64,000 nucleotides of DNA from Notamacropus eugenii (GCF_028372415.1 NC_092877.1:251053510-251117509), one strand, 5' to 3'. Shown: positions 32,747 through 45,609, numbered from the stretch's first letter. Translations and numbers: made by a program. The notes: generated from the letters alone by a model not told the origin.

Positions 32747-34555
32747 GGAAGGTGAAGCCAAGATAGTGGAGTTCAAAGACAAACCTGCTCTAGTTCTCCC
32801 ATCATACCTCATAAAATACCTGTAAATATGACTCTAAACAAATTCTAAAGAAGTGGAAGTCACAAAACGACAAAGTGAAAGAGATTTCCAGCCCAAGACA
32901 GCCTAGAAGGCTGAGAGAAGAGGTCTATCACACTTGGTTCAGAGCAGAGCACAGTCCAACTTTGGTCATGCAACATGGACAGGATTGGAGCAGGATTCAG
33001 GCTGAGGAATCAGAGGTTAACAACTGCAGTTCTCAGATTCCTCAACACACAAATGCCAAAGATAGCTTGAAAGGTCAGTAAGAAAGTTGTTTCACCTAGG
33101 TGAGGGGTAGGGCCTTCTGGGCCCAGTCCCTGCCCCAGCATGGAGGCAGCCACTGGAGTAACACCATCCACTTCTGGAGAGCTCACCCTAAAGACCCTGG
33201 GGAAATCAAGTAGCTGATCTGTATCTCAGTTCTGACTGACAGTCCTGGGGTGAGGAGGAGCACTGGCGTAGTGGAGCTGGTCATGCCTGTGGAGAGGGAA
33301 TACTACTCACAGATGCAGGACAGAAAAGAGTGCTTGTGATTGCTCACAAAAGAGAGAACAGGCTAGGACAGGGGTAAACTCCTCTCCTTTGCTTATGCTA
33401 CCTTGGAGGAACTGAGAACTTACAGGTCCCTAGAGAATACATTCCACTTGACAAAGGGCTTAAAATTCAAGTAACTGGCTGGGGAAATGCTCCGAAAAGG
33501 GAAAAAGTATATAGAAGGTTAGTTTCTTGGTGAAAAGGTATTTTCTTCCATCCTTTTGTATGAGAAAGAGCAAAACATCCCATCAGAGAAAGACACAAAA
33601 GTCAAGAATTCTACAGCCAAAACCTCCAAAAACAATATACAAAAGTCTCAGTCCATGGAAGAGCTCAAAAAGGATTTTAAAATTGAAGTAAGAGAGGTGA
33701 GGAAAAGTTGGGAAAAGAAATGAGAGCAATGCAAGAAAATCATGAAAATTGAATCAACAACTTGCCAAAGGATACCCAAAAGAATGCTGAAAAAAATAAC
33801 AACTTTAAAAACAGAACCCAAATGTCAAAAGAGGTTCAAAGAGCCAATGAGAGGAAGAATATTTTTAAAGCAGAATTGGTCAAATGGAAAAGGAGGTTCA
33901 AAAGACCACCGAAGAAAATAATTCTTTAAAAATTCGAATGGAGCTGATGGTAACTAATGGCTTTACGAGAAACTCAAAAATTACAAATCTACTTTACCCT
34001 GCAGAAGGGAAGGGAGAAGGTGATAGGAGAGGGAGGGTAATAGAAGGGACAGAAAATTGGTGAAAGCGATAATCAGAAGTAAACACTATTGTGGGATGAC
34101 GGGGCAAGGCAGAGAATGGAATAAATGAAGAGAAGAATAGGACAGAGCGAAATGTGGTTAATCTTTTACAAGAAGTGCTTTTCATTGTTAAACATGTATG
34201 ACCTCTATTAAATTGTTTGTTTTCTCAATGAAGGTGGGTGAGAAGGGAGAGAGAGAATATGGAACTTAAAGCTTTAAGAATCAATGTTAAAAATTGTTTT
34301 AGCACAGAACTGGAAATAAAGGTATATAGGCAATGGTGTACAGAACTCTATTTTGACCTACAGGAAAGTATAGGGGAAGGGTGATGGAAGAAGAGTGGGT
34401 AATAGAGGGAAGTACAGACTGGAGGAAGAGACGGGTAGGGTGCATGCTGTCCTGGGGTAGGGGTGGGGATAGATGGTGAGAAAATTTTGAATTCAAATTC
34501 TTGTGGAAGTGAATGTTAAGAACTGAAAAATAAATGCTATATATTAAAAAAAAAA
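32747..34555 (+). mobile_element. HAL1, internally deleted, both ends present
   Basis: Flanking repeats TTATGGATCT (32737-32746) and TTATGGAGCT (34556-34565) mark the insertion. The 5' UTR starts with GGTGAAGCCAAGATAGTGG. ORF1 is present only in its coiled-coil half (about 33540-33980). At about 33988 the sequence jumps to ACAAATCTACTTTACCCTGC, which lies 1.2 kb further on in the complete copy at 37720. The 3' part carries both L1-like 3' ends (about 34235-34300 and 34480-34545) and an A tail. Confidence 0.9.
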
Positions 34556-34565
34556 TTATGGAGCT

Positions 34566-35942
34566 AATCATATAACCACAGAGCTATAAAAAACACCAAA
34601 ATACACTACCCAGTCGAATACTTTATACTTGCATCATATTATAGCAATTGGGAGGTACTATATTATTGCAGCAACAAGAATGATTACATTAAAAAATCTG
34701 TTTTACCAACTATATTTGGAGAGATTTGATATGAAAGGAAGAAACAGGGACATGGTTGTGATAGCATTAAGACTGATCCTGTAGGCCTAAACCTAAGGGA
34801 AAAGAGTGACTCATCACAGATATAACAGGATAATGCATCCATAGTTCTGTTTGATTTCTGGGAAGGGATGTAGTTGATTTTTGGTACAGACAGTTGTTCT
34901 ATAAAATTTAGCATTATTCCCAGGTTATCCCTTCAAGATTCAGGCACAAAATCTTCCTGTTAAAAAAATAGCACAATGGAGAAGCTAAACCAGGAGAATT
35001 CTACCTCTGCTTGTAGAAGATCATCCCTTCAACTTTCCCAGACACAGAAATCTAATTGTATCAGATGTCAGACTGCTTTCCCTTTGAGCAGCAAGTGGTC
35101 TTGCATGTAAATGGTGGATTGTTGACTTAAAGATATTTTTTTCATTTATACCTGAATTCAAAACTCAGATCACTATCAAATTAAAGTAAGAAGAGATTTT
35201 ACTTCAAATAAAAAGTTTCACTAATTACAAGTTTTAACTAGATGCAGTTATTGCTATTTCTCTAATGTTGTTGCAAGAAAAGTTCAAAAAAGGTTTACCA
35301 GGGCTTTAAAAAAAATCAGCATTTTTTCTCTTCTTAAAAGTATCCTGTTGTAAAAATCAATCAAGAAGTTAAGAAAATAATCACATTCTGCAATCTCATA
35401 AAGATAGTGAATAAATATATGATAGTTCACTGAAAATTCAGAAAAAAATTCAGGTAGAACTTCATAATTTTCATAATCTTAAGCCATCATATAAATAACA
35501 TCTCTACTATGAGCAAATTTGTAAATTCTTTCACGCTTTGGCAAGATGAGTTTGTGATGAATGAGAGCATCCTACTTTTTTCAGTAAGCCAATTCATTAT
35601 TTTGGAATTTCACAACATTTAGGACCATCTTACACAATGCTAGTAAGGTATCTGGAAAGTTTACCAATAAAGAGCTTATAAAATGTTATGCTAACTTTTC
35701 TTTATCTTTTCCCACAAAGTCATTATTATTCTTCCCATTCATCCCAATTAAAGATTTGATACATTTAACGTTATGACAATAACTTCTAATTAACTAATTA
35801 TTTCATAGAATCCAAATCAAAAGATGGTAAATATCATAGGGATAAATTTGTAACATCTTAGCATACAGTCTTCTATACCATGGCTTCCCAAAATTCACAA
35901 TACAAGAAAAATTAGTAACACAGTAATAACTTACACAATATC
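34566..35942. other. Unique AT-rich DNA, no gene seen
   Basis: About 1.4 kb without recognised repeat, coding frame or RNA. Confidence 0.45.
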
Positions 35943-36075
35943 ATGTTGTTGTTCATCTTTCATTCTTGAAAAGGACCAAAGACATAAAGAGGGTCATGTC
36001 TTGACTTATGCATAAATTAGATCTGAATCAGGCAGAGCTGCAAAAAGCCATCAGCTTTGCTCTCTCCTCCGGAAG
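35943..36075 (-). mobile_element. LINE-tail/SINE-type repeat fragment
   Basis: AAAGGACCAAAGACATAAAG, GTCATGTCTTGACTTATGC, CAGGCAGAGCTGCAAAAAGC and GCTCTCTCCTCC parallel the left part of 45865-46040 and the tail of the SINE at 4265. TGTTGTTGTTCATC at the left is the complement of the short 3' repeat tail. Confidence 0.7.
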
Positions 36076-37197
36076 CATATATTTAAAATATAAAACAAAA
36101 CTTATTGCCAGTCAGAAGACATTAATTCAGTTGAGTGCATTTCTGAATTATGTTACATAAAAAAATCACTTCATTCATTTTGTCTTTGGAATTCCATGTT
36201 GATTGCACTGAAGAGTAACATAGATTAATTTTTATCCAAATGTAATTCTAAGAAAACTTACTTGTGCTTATTTCTTAAAACTTATAAAACTTACTTATTC
36301 TCAACACATTGCTGTAAGTTGAAATACTAAGTATTTTTTTTTTCCACTAAGGCCTGACTTACCTATAGAGGGTCAAACATCACAAATATCCTAATAGAAA
36401 AATACATCTTACTTGTAATGACACTAGAATAAATTAAATCATACATGCATCTGCTTTTAACAATGACATTGTGCAGAATCTCAATTTTTCCAAGGGCCAT
36501 TTAGTCCCAGTAATTCACATTAGCAGACCCATGGCTTTTAGTTAGTCCACTTTCAAAGATTCAAAGTGGTAGTTCTGTATCCTCATCCTCCTTTGAGTCC
36601 ATGAAGATTTTGTATTCCTCACATAATGACTAAAATATACCTTTCTAATTATCCTTCACTGACAGATTTTGATCAATTCTACACTAAAAATATAGTTATA
36701 TACTTTCATATCATAAAGAATAACCCCATAGAGTGTCTTATATCCTTTTTATCACCATGGAATTAAAAAAAAAAAAAACAACCCTCAAGCATCTATTTCC
36801 AAAACTCCAAAATCCTTACTTTCAAAGCCTCCATTCAAACAGTTCAAACAGAGTCGAACTTTCTTTAGCTTTCTTTCAATTTGCCTCGCATCTCTCAATG
36901 AATAAACTTTTTCTTCCTTTGTTTTTGAACCCTTCTAGTGAAATTTATGTCTTTCAAAACTGGGCCTTTCTTGGTCTCTTTTATATTTGGATCTTATATT
37001 TCACTTAGTTTTGCTACTTTAATTTCTCTAGTGTTTCTTTCTAGCCATATTCCATACAACTATAGAACTCATATTCACTTCATAGGATTTCTCCTTAACT
37101 ATTTAGCACAAATTTTTATAACACAATACCAATTGACTGAAGTGATGCTGTTACATTTTTGGGCTCTTAAATGCTAACAAATATGCGGCATTTTTCA
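36076..37197. other. Unique AT-rich DNA, no gene seen
   Basis: About 1.1 kb; the 91-residue frame at 36733-37008 is low-complexity (A run) at its start and has no recognisable family. Confidence 0.45.
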
Positions 37198-37315
37198 ATT
37201 TTGAGGCAATCAGGGTTAAGTGACATGCTCAAGTTCAAGCAGTAAATATCTGGGACCAAATTTGAACTCAGGTCCTACTGATTCCAAGGACAGTGTTCTC
37301 TAATGTCTTTTAGTA
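37198..37315 (-). mobile_element. CORE-SINE remnant
   Basis: GAGGCAATCAGGGTTAAGTG, then AAATTTGAACTCAGGTCCTAC, reads as the complement of the MAR1-like SINE core and B-box region. Confidence 0.8.
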
Positions 37316-37708
37316 ACATTTTCGGTTTTAATTTACATAAATGATTGTGTTGTATTATATTATTCACTGAAGAAAATACATTGGCAAAATAAAATATTTT
37401 CCAAATTGAATTTTGGTTACCTTTAAAGTTTTCCCTGATTTAAACAATCTTTCCTTTCATTAATAATAGAAAGTTCGTAAATACCAAATACATCGAAACT
37501 GAAAACTTTAAATTCATTTTTCCCTTCGCTTTCGAACTTCACTGATACAACTTCCAAATTAGCTTCAGTTCTTTTATTTTTATTTTTCCTCTAGTCAAGG
37601 AAACAATCATTCCTTATTGCACTAAGGCAATAAAAATGTCGTTGCTTAGGTAAATACTGTTCCAATGTAAATTATACAAAGCTTTACTCTAAAATTTTCA
37701 CATAAAAC
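37316..37708. other. Unique AT-rich DNA
   Basis: Nothing recognised. Confidence 0.4.
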
Positions 37709-38254
37709 AAATTCCACAGGACATGGAAAGGCATGGCACCAGCTTCAGGGTGAATCAATTAACAGTAGCAGCTGCAGATCCCATATTTCTCAAATCAGAA
37801 ATGCCAAAGACAGCTTCAAAGGTTAGTAAGAAAGATCTTTCACCTGGGGGAGAGAGGAGTGTCATCTGGCCCTGCTCCTTGGCGGTGGCAGCCACTGCAA
37901 CAACAGCATCCACTTTTGAGGCCCTCCTCCTAAAGTCACTGGGGGAATTAAGCAGCTGATCTGAGTCTCAGCTCTGAGTGGCAGTCCTTGGGTGAGAAAG
38001 AATGCTGGCATGGCAGAGCTGCTGAGGACTGTGAAGAGGTAGCCATTCTCGCAGATCCTGGGCAGGAAAAGAGTGCTTGTGGTTGTTCACAGACCAGAGA
38101 GCAGGCCGGGGGAGGAGCAAAATCCTCTCCCTTGATTGTGCTACCTTGGAACAACTGAGAACTTACAGGTCCTAGGGGTATACAATCCACATAACAAAGG
38201 TTCAAAAATTAAGTAAATAGCTGGAAAAATGCTCAAAAAAGGGAAAAAATAAGA

Positions 38255-39300
38255 CTATGGAAAGTTACCTTGTTGATGAAAAGATATTTTCTTCCAACTT
38301 TTCAGATGAGGAATAACAAAGCATACCATCAGAGGAAGAAATAAATGTCAAGGCTTTTACAACCAAAACCTCCAAAAATTACACAGTGACTTCAGGCCAT
38401 GGAAGAGCTAAAAAAAGATTATGAAATTAAAGTAAGAGAGATGGAGGAAAAATTGGGAAGAGAAATGAGAGTGATGCAAGAAAATCATGAAAAGCAAGTC
38501 AAAAGCTTGCTAAAGGAGACCCCAAAATTTTTGAAGAAAATAACATTTTAAAAGTGGAATAACGCAAATGGCAAAAGAGGTTCTAAAGGTGAACAAGGAG
38601 AAGAATGCTTTAAAAAGAAGAATTAGCCAAATGGAAAAGAAGATTCAAAACTCACTCAATAAAATAGTTCTTTAAAAATTAGAATGGAACAGATGGAGGC
38701 TAATGAATTTCTGAGAAACAATTAAATTATAAAACAAAGCCAAAAGAATGAAAAATAGAAGATGTGAAATATATCATTGGAAAAACAAGTAATCTAGAAA
38801 ATATATTCAGGAGAGATAATTTAAGAGTTATTGGTCTACCTGAAAACCAGGAAGAAAAAAAAGAGCATAGACATCATTTTTCAAGAAATTATCAAAGAAA
38901 ATTGCCCTGATGCTTCAGAACCAGAGGGTAAAATAGAAATGGAAAGAATTCACCAAACACCTCCTGAAAGGGATCCCAAAAGGAAAACTCCTAGGAATAT
39001 TGTAGCCAAATTCCAGAGTCCGCAAGTCAAGGAGAAAATACTACAAGAAGTCAGAAAGAAACAATTCAAGTATGGTGGAAATACAATCAGGATAACAGGA
39101 TTTACTAGCTTCTACATTAAGGGAGCAAAGGGCTTGGGATATAATATTCTAGAAGTCAAAGGTGATAGGATTAAAACCAAGAATTACCTACATAACAAAA
39201 CTGAGTATAATATTTCAGGAGAAAAAAAAATAGAATTTCAAAGAAATAGAGGACTTCCCAAGCATTCTTGTTGAAAAGACCTGAGCTGAATAGACAATTT
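38255..39300 (+). pseudogene. HAL1 ORF1 pseudogene
   Basis: The coiled coil is encoded in alternating frames (about 38390-38700), followed by RRM and C-terminal regions at 38831-39274 (DIIFQEIIKENCPDASEPEG, KEKILQEVRKKQFKYGGNTI). Stops and indels in every part rule out function. Confidence 0.82.
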
Positions 39301-39448
39301 GACTTTAAACTTCAGGAATCAAGAGCAACATGAAAAGGTAAACAGGAGAGAGAAACCTTTAGGAACTCATTAAAGTTGAACTGTTTATATTCCTGTATAG
39401 AAACATGCTATTAGTATATCATGTGACCTTTTTTATTAGGATATTTAG

Positions 39449-39449
<1 letters not shown>

Positions 39450-39487
<38 letters not shown>

Positions 39488-39735
39488 TTTATGGCTATGT
39501 GTCTATGTCTATATTATATATGTGTAGATATGAATATGTACAGGGGTCCATGTATGTATGTGCAAACATGTACATGTACATGTGCATATATATGCATGTA
39601 TGTGTAAGTATGTATACGTGTGTTTATACATATAATTGAATGCACACTTGTGTGGGGGGTATATATATGTATATAGATACATACATATATACATACACAC
39701 GTGTGTATACATATACTCACATACATACATACACA
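39450..39735. repeat. HAL1 3'-region microsatellite, expanded
   Basis: A pure TA run (39455-39484) then mixed TGTA, CATG and CATACA units. Microsatellites lie at the equivalent site in the copies at 24062, 50114 (minus) and 61095. Confidence 0.9.
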
Positions 39736-40584
39736 AAGGGCACAGAGTGAGCTGAATATGAAGGGAGAATATCTAAAAAAATGAAATTTTGCTGTTGAAT
39801 TGAATGTACTGGAAGTAAGAGAAAGGGAGAGGTTGAATGTAGCAAAACATCTCACCTAAAAGAGGGAAGAAAGAGCTTTTACAATAGAGGGGAAGAGAGG
39901 GGAAATGAAAGTAAGTTATTGATCCTTACTCTTATGGGATTTGGCTTAAGGAGGGAATAACACACACTCAATTGTATAAGGAAATCTACTTTACCCTGCA
40001 GAAGACAATGGGGAAAGGGACAGGAGGGAAAAGACAAAATAAGGAATAGCAAATTGGGGAAAGGGATAATCAAAAATGAACTTTATTGTGGGAGGATAGG
40101 TCAAGGGAGAGAATGGAATAAATGGAGGGCAGAATAGGACAGAGGGAAATATGGTTAGTGTTTTACAACATAACTACTATGGAAGTGCTTTGCATTGTTA
40201 CACATATATGAATGATATGGGATTGCTTGTTTTCTCAATGAGTGTGGGTGGGGAGAGAGGGAGGGAATATGGAACTTAAAGCTTTAAGAATGAATGTCAA
40301 AATTTTTAACGTGGAACTGTAAATTAAGCAATACATGTAATGGAGTAGAGAACTCTATTTTGCCCTACATAAAAATAGAGGGGAAGGGGGATGGAAGAAG
40401 AGTGAGTAATAGATTGGAGGACAGACTGGAGGAAGGCCTGGATGGGTTGCATGCTTTCCTGTGGGGTGGGGAGAGATGGGGAGAAAAGTTTTAATTCAAA
40501 TTCTTGTGGAAGTGAATATTGAGGACTGAAAAATAAATAAATTATATATCAAGAAAGCAAAAATTAAAAAAAAAATTCTACAGA

Positions 40585-40814
40585 GGGGTAACACAAAATT
40601 CACTTAGATATTTCAACCTTTAAAAAAGCATTGACACCACAATTTGGAAATACATGGTAGGGGCCTTACCTTTCAATCACAAATGTAATCTCTAGTATGC
40701 AATAAATTTTTGCAGATTGGGAAAAAAAGAAGGCTTTCACTCTATTTGTGTCTCAGTTCCTCTCTAGCTTAAGCACATTTAGAAAGAAGATCTCTTTTTT
40801 AGGGTATTGCACGT
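40585..40814. other. Spacer between tail-to-tail HAL1 copies
   Basis: About 230 bp with no HAL1 similarity. It could be ordinary flanking DNA, or part of the insertion whose right-hand flank (43496-43509) repeats the 14 bases at 40571-40584. Confidence 0.4.
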
Positions 40815-43490
40815 TATTTTTGTTTTTTAATTTGTTTAATTATTTTTACTTTTTAGCATTCATTTCCAGAAGATTTTGAGTTCCAAACTTTCTTTCTATC
40901 TCTCCCCTCCCCCCACTCCAAGACACCATGCATTCTGATTACCCCTCCTCCCAATCTACACTCTCTTCTATCACACCTCTCCCTTCCTCTATCCCCATAT
41001 TCTCTCTTTTCCTGTAGGAAAGATTACCTGTATTTATTATTTCACAGTTGCATGTAAAATAAATTGTCAATGTTCATTCCTAAAACTTTGAGTTCCACCT
41101 TCTCTCCCTTCCTTCCTCCTGATCCATCTCCACTGAGAAAGCAAGCAATTCAATATAGGCTATATATGTGGTGTTATGCAAAAGACTTCCATAATAGTAA
41201 TGCTGTGTAAGACTTGTTATATTTTCCTCCATTCTATCCAGCGCCTCATTTATTCGATTCTCTCTTTTGACTTTGTCCCTCCCTAAAAGTGTTTACCTCT
41301 AATTACTCCCTCCTCTCATTTGCCCTCCCTTCTATCATGTGCCCACACACCACTTCTCCCTTTCTCCTCTACTTTTCTGTTGTGTTAGATAGATTTTCAT
41401 ACCAAATTGAGTGTGCATGTTATTCCCTCCTTAATGCCAATGTGATGAGAGTAGACTTCACTTTTTCCCTCTCACTTCCCCCTTATTTCTCCTCTGTTGA
41501 AAAGGCTTTTTCTTGCCTCTTTTATGAGAGATAATTTTCCCCATTCCATTTCTTCCTTTCTACTTCCAATATATTCCTCTCTCACCCTTTAATTTTATTT
41601 TTATAGATATCATCCCTTCTAATTCAACTCACCGTGTGTCCTCTGGCTATATGTATATAATCTCTCCAACTACCTAAATACTGAAAGAAGTCTGAAGAGT
41701 TATAAATGTCTTTCCATATAGGAATGTGAACAGTTCAACTTTAGTAAGTCCCTTATGATTTCTCGTTCCTATTTACCTTGTCATGCTTCTCTTTATTCTT
41801 GTATTTGAAAGTCAGATTTTCCATTCAGCTCTTGCCTTTTCATCAAGAGTACTTGAAAGTCATCTATTTCATTAAATGACCATTTTCCCCCAAAGTATTA
41901 CACTCAGTTTTGCTAGGTAGGTGATTCTTGGTTTTAATCCTAGTTCCTTTGAATTCCAGAATATTATATCCCAAGCCCTTCAATCCTTTAATATAGAAGC
42001 TGCTAAATCTTGTGTTATCCTGATTGTATTTCCACAATACTGAAACTGTTTATTTCTGATTGCTTGCAATATTGCCACCTTGCCCTGGGAATTCTGGAAT
42101 TTGACTACAATATTCTTAGGAGTTTTGCCTTCCAGATCTCTTTCAGGAGATATTGGTGGAAATTCAGGGTATTTTTCCTTGATAATTTCATAAAAGATTG
42201 TGTGTAGGCTTTCTTTTTTATCATGGCTTTCAGGGAGTTCCATAATTTTAAAATTATCTCTCCTGGATCTATTTTGCAGGTCAGGTATTTTTCTAATTTC
42301 ACATTGCCTTCTTTTTTCATTCTTTTGGTTTTGCTCCATTTCAATTTTTAAAGAGCTATTTTCTTCAGTGAGCTCTTGAATCTCGTTTTCCATTTGGTCA
42401 ATTTTGCGTTCTAAAGTATTCTTCTCCTCATTGGCTTTTTGGCCCTCTTTTGCCATTTGGATTGTTCTAATTTTAAAGGTATTATTTTCTTCAGTACATT
42501 TTTGGGTCTCCCTTAGCAAGCTCTTGACTCACTTTTCAGGATTTTCTTGCATTGCTCCCATTTCTCTTCCCAATTTTTCCTCTACCTCTCTTACTTAATT
42601 TTCCAAATCCATTTTGAGGTCTTCCATGGCTTGAGACTATTGCATTATTTTTTGGAGATTTTTTGATTTAGAAGCCTTGAATTTTATATCTTCCTCTAAT
42701 GGGATATTTTATTCTTCTTCATCTGAAAGGATGGAAGAAAATCCCTTTTCCCCAAGAAAGTAACATTCTATAGTCTTCTTTCCCCTCGTTTGGGCATTTT
42801 TCCAGTCAGTTACTTGACTTTTGAGTCCTTTGTCAAGTGGACAGTATACTCTAGGGATTTACAAGTTCTCGGTTCCTCCAAGGTGGCACAAACATGGGAG
42901 AGCATTTACTCCTCTACAATTCTCTCCTGGTCTGTGAGCAAGAACCCCTCTCCTGAGCATCCACCAGCTCCACCTTGTCAGCACTCCTCCTCACCCCAGG
43001 AAGGCCACTCAAAACTGAGAACCAAATAGGCTGCTCAATTGCCCCAGCATCTTTAGGCAGGTGACTCAAAAAATGGACCCTGCTGTCGCGGTGGTTGCCA
43101 CCACCCAGGGCTTGGTGCTAGGCCTGGACCTTGCTCCCTTCTTACCTGGGTGAAAGAGCTTTCTCACTGAACTTTGAAGCTGTCTTTGGCATTTGTGGGT
43201 TGAGAAATCTGGGAACCACTGCTGCTGCCCTTGATTCCATGTCCTGAAGCCTGCTACAGTTCTTTCCTTGCTGTGCCAAGCAGTCAAGGCTGAGCTGCAC
43301 TCCACTTTGAGACAGGTGTGATAGAACTTTCTTGTAGGCCTTACAGGCTGTCTTGGGCTGGAAATCTGTTTCACTCTGTTGTTTGTAGCTCCTGCTGCTC
43401 TAGAAATTGTTTACAGTCATTTTTTACTAGTAATAGGGTTAGAGCTAGAGCAGGTCTGCCCTTCTACTCTGCCATCTTGGCTGTGGCCCG
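40815..43490 (-). mobile_element. HAL1, minus strand, near full length
   Basis: Read right to left: GGGCCACAGCCAAGATGGCAG at 43490, 5' UTR to about 42760, ORF1 (about 42750-41870), the microsatellite site (very short here, about 41640), the pyrimidine-rich 3' region and a terminal T-rich tail at 40815-40860. A YY1-like motif is intact (complement of GCCATCTTGG, 43471-43480). The right flank has AAAAATTCTACAGA. The copy is inverted relative to, and tail to tail with, the one at 37720. Confidence 0.88.
41870..42750 (-). pseudogene. HAL1 ORF1 pseudogene
   Basis: The 179-residue frame (41980-42519) keeps the coiled coil (IDQMENEIQELTEENSSLK) and parts of the RRM (FKIMELPESHDKKE) and C-terminal domain (LQAIRNKQFQYCGNTIRI). 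An internal shift alters the middle, and the ends are in other frames. Confidence 0.82.
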
Positions 43491-43509
43491 GTAGTAAAAA
43501 TTCTACAGA

Positions 43510-44209
43510 AAAAAAAAAAAAGTTTTCACTCTTTATACCCCTTTATCTTTTTCCTAATAAATCAACAGGAAAAAAAATAACTGGAATCACCCAGAAATAA
43601 AACACAGATAATGTTAACAACATACTGAACATAACACAAATATAAATATTTAGAATCAACACAAAGACAAAACAGACACATGGGAGTGCCTCTTGGCACT
43701 TTTTCAATTAATCTGAAGAAGCAAGTTTCCAACCCAGAGTTAACCAAACCAGAGTAGACCAAATGATCTTAGTGATAAGATGGGAGGGAGGAGTATTATC
43801 ATTTGAACACTGAGGCAGCATGGCCTATCTTCCTCATCTCCCAAATATGAATACTTACCAAGTTCTCAGCACTGACTCATAAGGGCTATCCCAATTTAAG
43901 GAGTCTGCAGCATGTACTTGCTATGATCCTTGGAATTCCATAGGGACATTCATGAGAGAATTGTACCACAACAACCATTTACTATGGATAAAATTATTAA
44001 TGCTGCAACAAACTAGGATTAAAACTATAAAGTTCAAAGCAAAATCAAAACCTGAATTCAATATCTTAAATTTAGGAATCAATAAAGATTTATTGATTTT
44101 GCCCCACCAGCACAGGAAGAGACTACTGAAAAGAACAAAAGGAGAAAGTTCGTATAGGTTTAAATTGAGACAGGAAGTGAATTGAGTATGGGGTACATCA
44201 GGATTAGAT
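43510..44209. other. Unique DNA, no gene seen
   Basis: A 109-residue minus-strand frame at 43921-44250 has no recognisable family or splice context. Confidence 0.45.
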
Positions 44210-44450
44210 ATGACTTTTTCTTTGTAGGAATGGGGCATGTGACATCCCATAAATGGACTGGCCTGTTTTGGGAGGTTTTCAGATTACCTGTCTATTATAG
44301 CCCTGACCTAATAAGAATGTTCTTATTTCAGTAGTAAGGAAGGTACAAAGTGGGGTGGGAAAAGGCTTTGCAATACAAACAAGGTCAATGGCAAGATAAG
44401 GAACAGCAAACCAAAGGAAATTACTTTGGCTTTCTCTGCAACTCAGATTT
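44210..44450. repeat. Unnamed repeat shared with 32070-32340
   Basis: See the copy at 32070: the word order CATCCCATAAATGGAC, CCTGTTTTGGG, TTATTTCAGTAGTAAGGAAGG is shared. Family unknown. Confidence 0.35.
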
Positions 44451-44659
44451 GCAACAATTATCCATACATACTCTCATGCTGCTTCAGATATTACAAATCT
44501 ACTTTGGCATACATGGGGGTAATTCTATGATATGAATATACATGCAACTTTTACTCATGACTTATGAATATGTGATACTCTATGTTTATGGGACTCCTTT
44601 ATATAAGTCTGCACATTTGAATCTAACAATACTGAGTTAAGAAGAGCAATGATATAGCC

Positions 44660-44790
44660 ATATTAAAAATCAGGAAACAGCTTTGGAAATTTAAATAACT
44701 TAACCAAGTTCATATAACGAATAAGTGACTGATCAAGGAACTCAAACCTTAATCTTTTGACTCATTATCTCAATGCTTACTCTACATCTC
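44660..44790 (-). mobile_element. MIR/CORE-SINE remnant
   Basis: AAAAATCAGGAAACAGCTTTG, ATAACTTAACCAAGTTCATA and GAACTCAAACCTTAATCTTT follow the complement of the MIR core. Highly diverged. Confidence 0.55.
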
Positions 44791-44904
44791 AATGCTTAAT
44801 ATATCAGTCAAATGAATTAAAACTTAGGGAAAATAATTACAAGTAATTTAATGATGCAAAGTAGGACAATAAGTCAAAAGGAATGACATCCATTTGGAAA
44901 AGAA

Positions 44905-45225
44905 GGTACATAAAGATAGATAAATATATAGATAGATATGTATATATGTATATTTATGCAAACATATACATACATATATGTAGATATATTTATACATATA
45001 TGTGTATGTACACATACATACATGTATCCATATGCCTGTATCATTCACACACTATAGTGTGTGTATATTTGTTCATATTATATAATATATACATATATGT
45101 CCATACATATATACAGACATCAAATCTACCATACATAATATGTGACTGTATATATGTATATACATACATTTGTAGATACACAATGTGCGTGTGCACATGT
45201 GGATACATCTATCAATCTATCTGCC
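44905..45225. repeat. Compound TATA/CATA/TGTA microsatellite
   Basis: About 320 bp of alternating ATAGATA, TATACATA and GTGTATGTA tracts, interrupted by short unique words. The 122-residue frame across it is an artefact. Confidence 0.9.
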
Positions 45226-45609
45226 TAATATTAACCAGAAAGATAAAGTAATATCTGAGACTAGATGCCAGGTGTCTGACAAAGAGAATAATCTTGCAGA
45301 CATCAATGAAGTATAGAATAAAAAATGGGGTGGTTTTGAATGCCTGCCAGGTATTAAGACAAGGTGAATTGGAGAATGTGAATAACAGAGAAAACCAAGG
45401 AAATCATTTTCTTTTCTTGACAAATCAGACTTTAGAATTATTACATAGCCAATACAGTATATCACTCTAGATCTCAAGGAGTCTAGATTAATCATGTAAA
45501 GGAAACACAAAAGAGAACTATACTTTCTTTATATTTTTTCTCCTGATTTTGTGCATATTTTATTGACCGAATTTCATATTTCTAACTACTTTGTGGTCTT
45601 TTCTCAAGT
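45226..45609. other. Unique DNA, no gene seen
   Basis: Nothing recognised. Confidence 0.4.

Larger units (their letters stand above)
37720..40572 (+). mobile_element. HAL1, 5'-truncated, with poly(A)
   Basis: Flanks AAATTCCACAG (37709-37719) and AAATTCTACAG (40573-40583) form an 11-bp duplication with one mismatch. The copy begins inside the 5' UTR. ORF1 (about 38255-39300) is broken by many frameshifts; the best stretch is 38831-39274. A large microsatellite follows (about 39450-39735), then the purine-rich 3' region, two L1-like 3' ends (40245-40310 and 40465-40545) and an A tail. Confidence 0.9.

Noticed and set aside
37720-43490. Inverted segmental duplication
   Set aside because: Similarity is confined to the HAL1 units, which have separate ends and A tails, so two retrotransposition events explain it better.
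43921-44250. 109-residue minus-strand frame
   Set aside because: No family resemblance or coding bias that I can see, and it partly overlaps a probable repeat.
44883-45251. 122-residue frame
   Set aside because: Translation of a TATA/CATA microsatellite.
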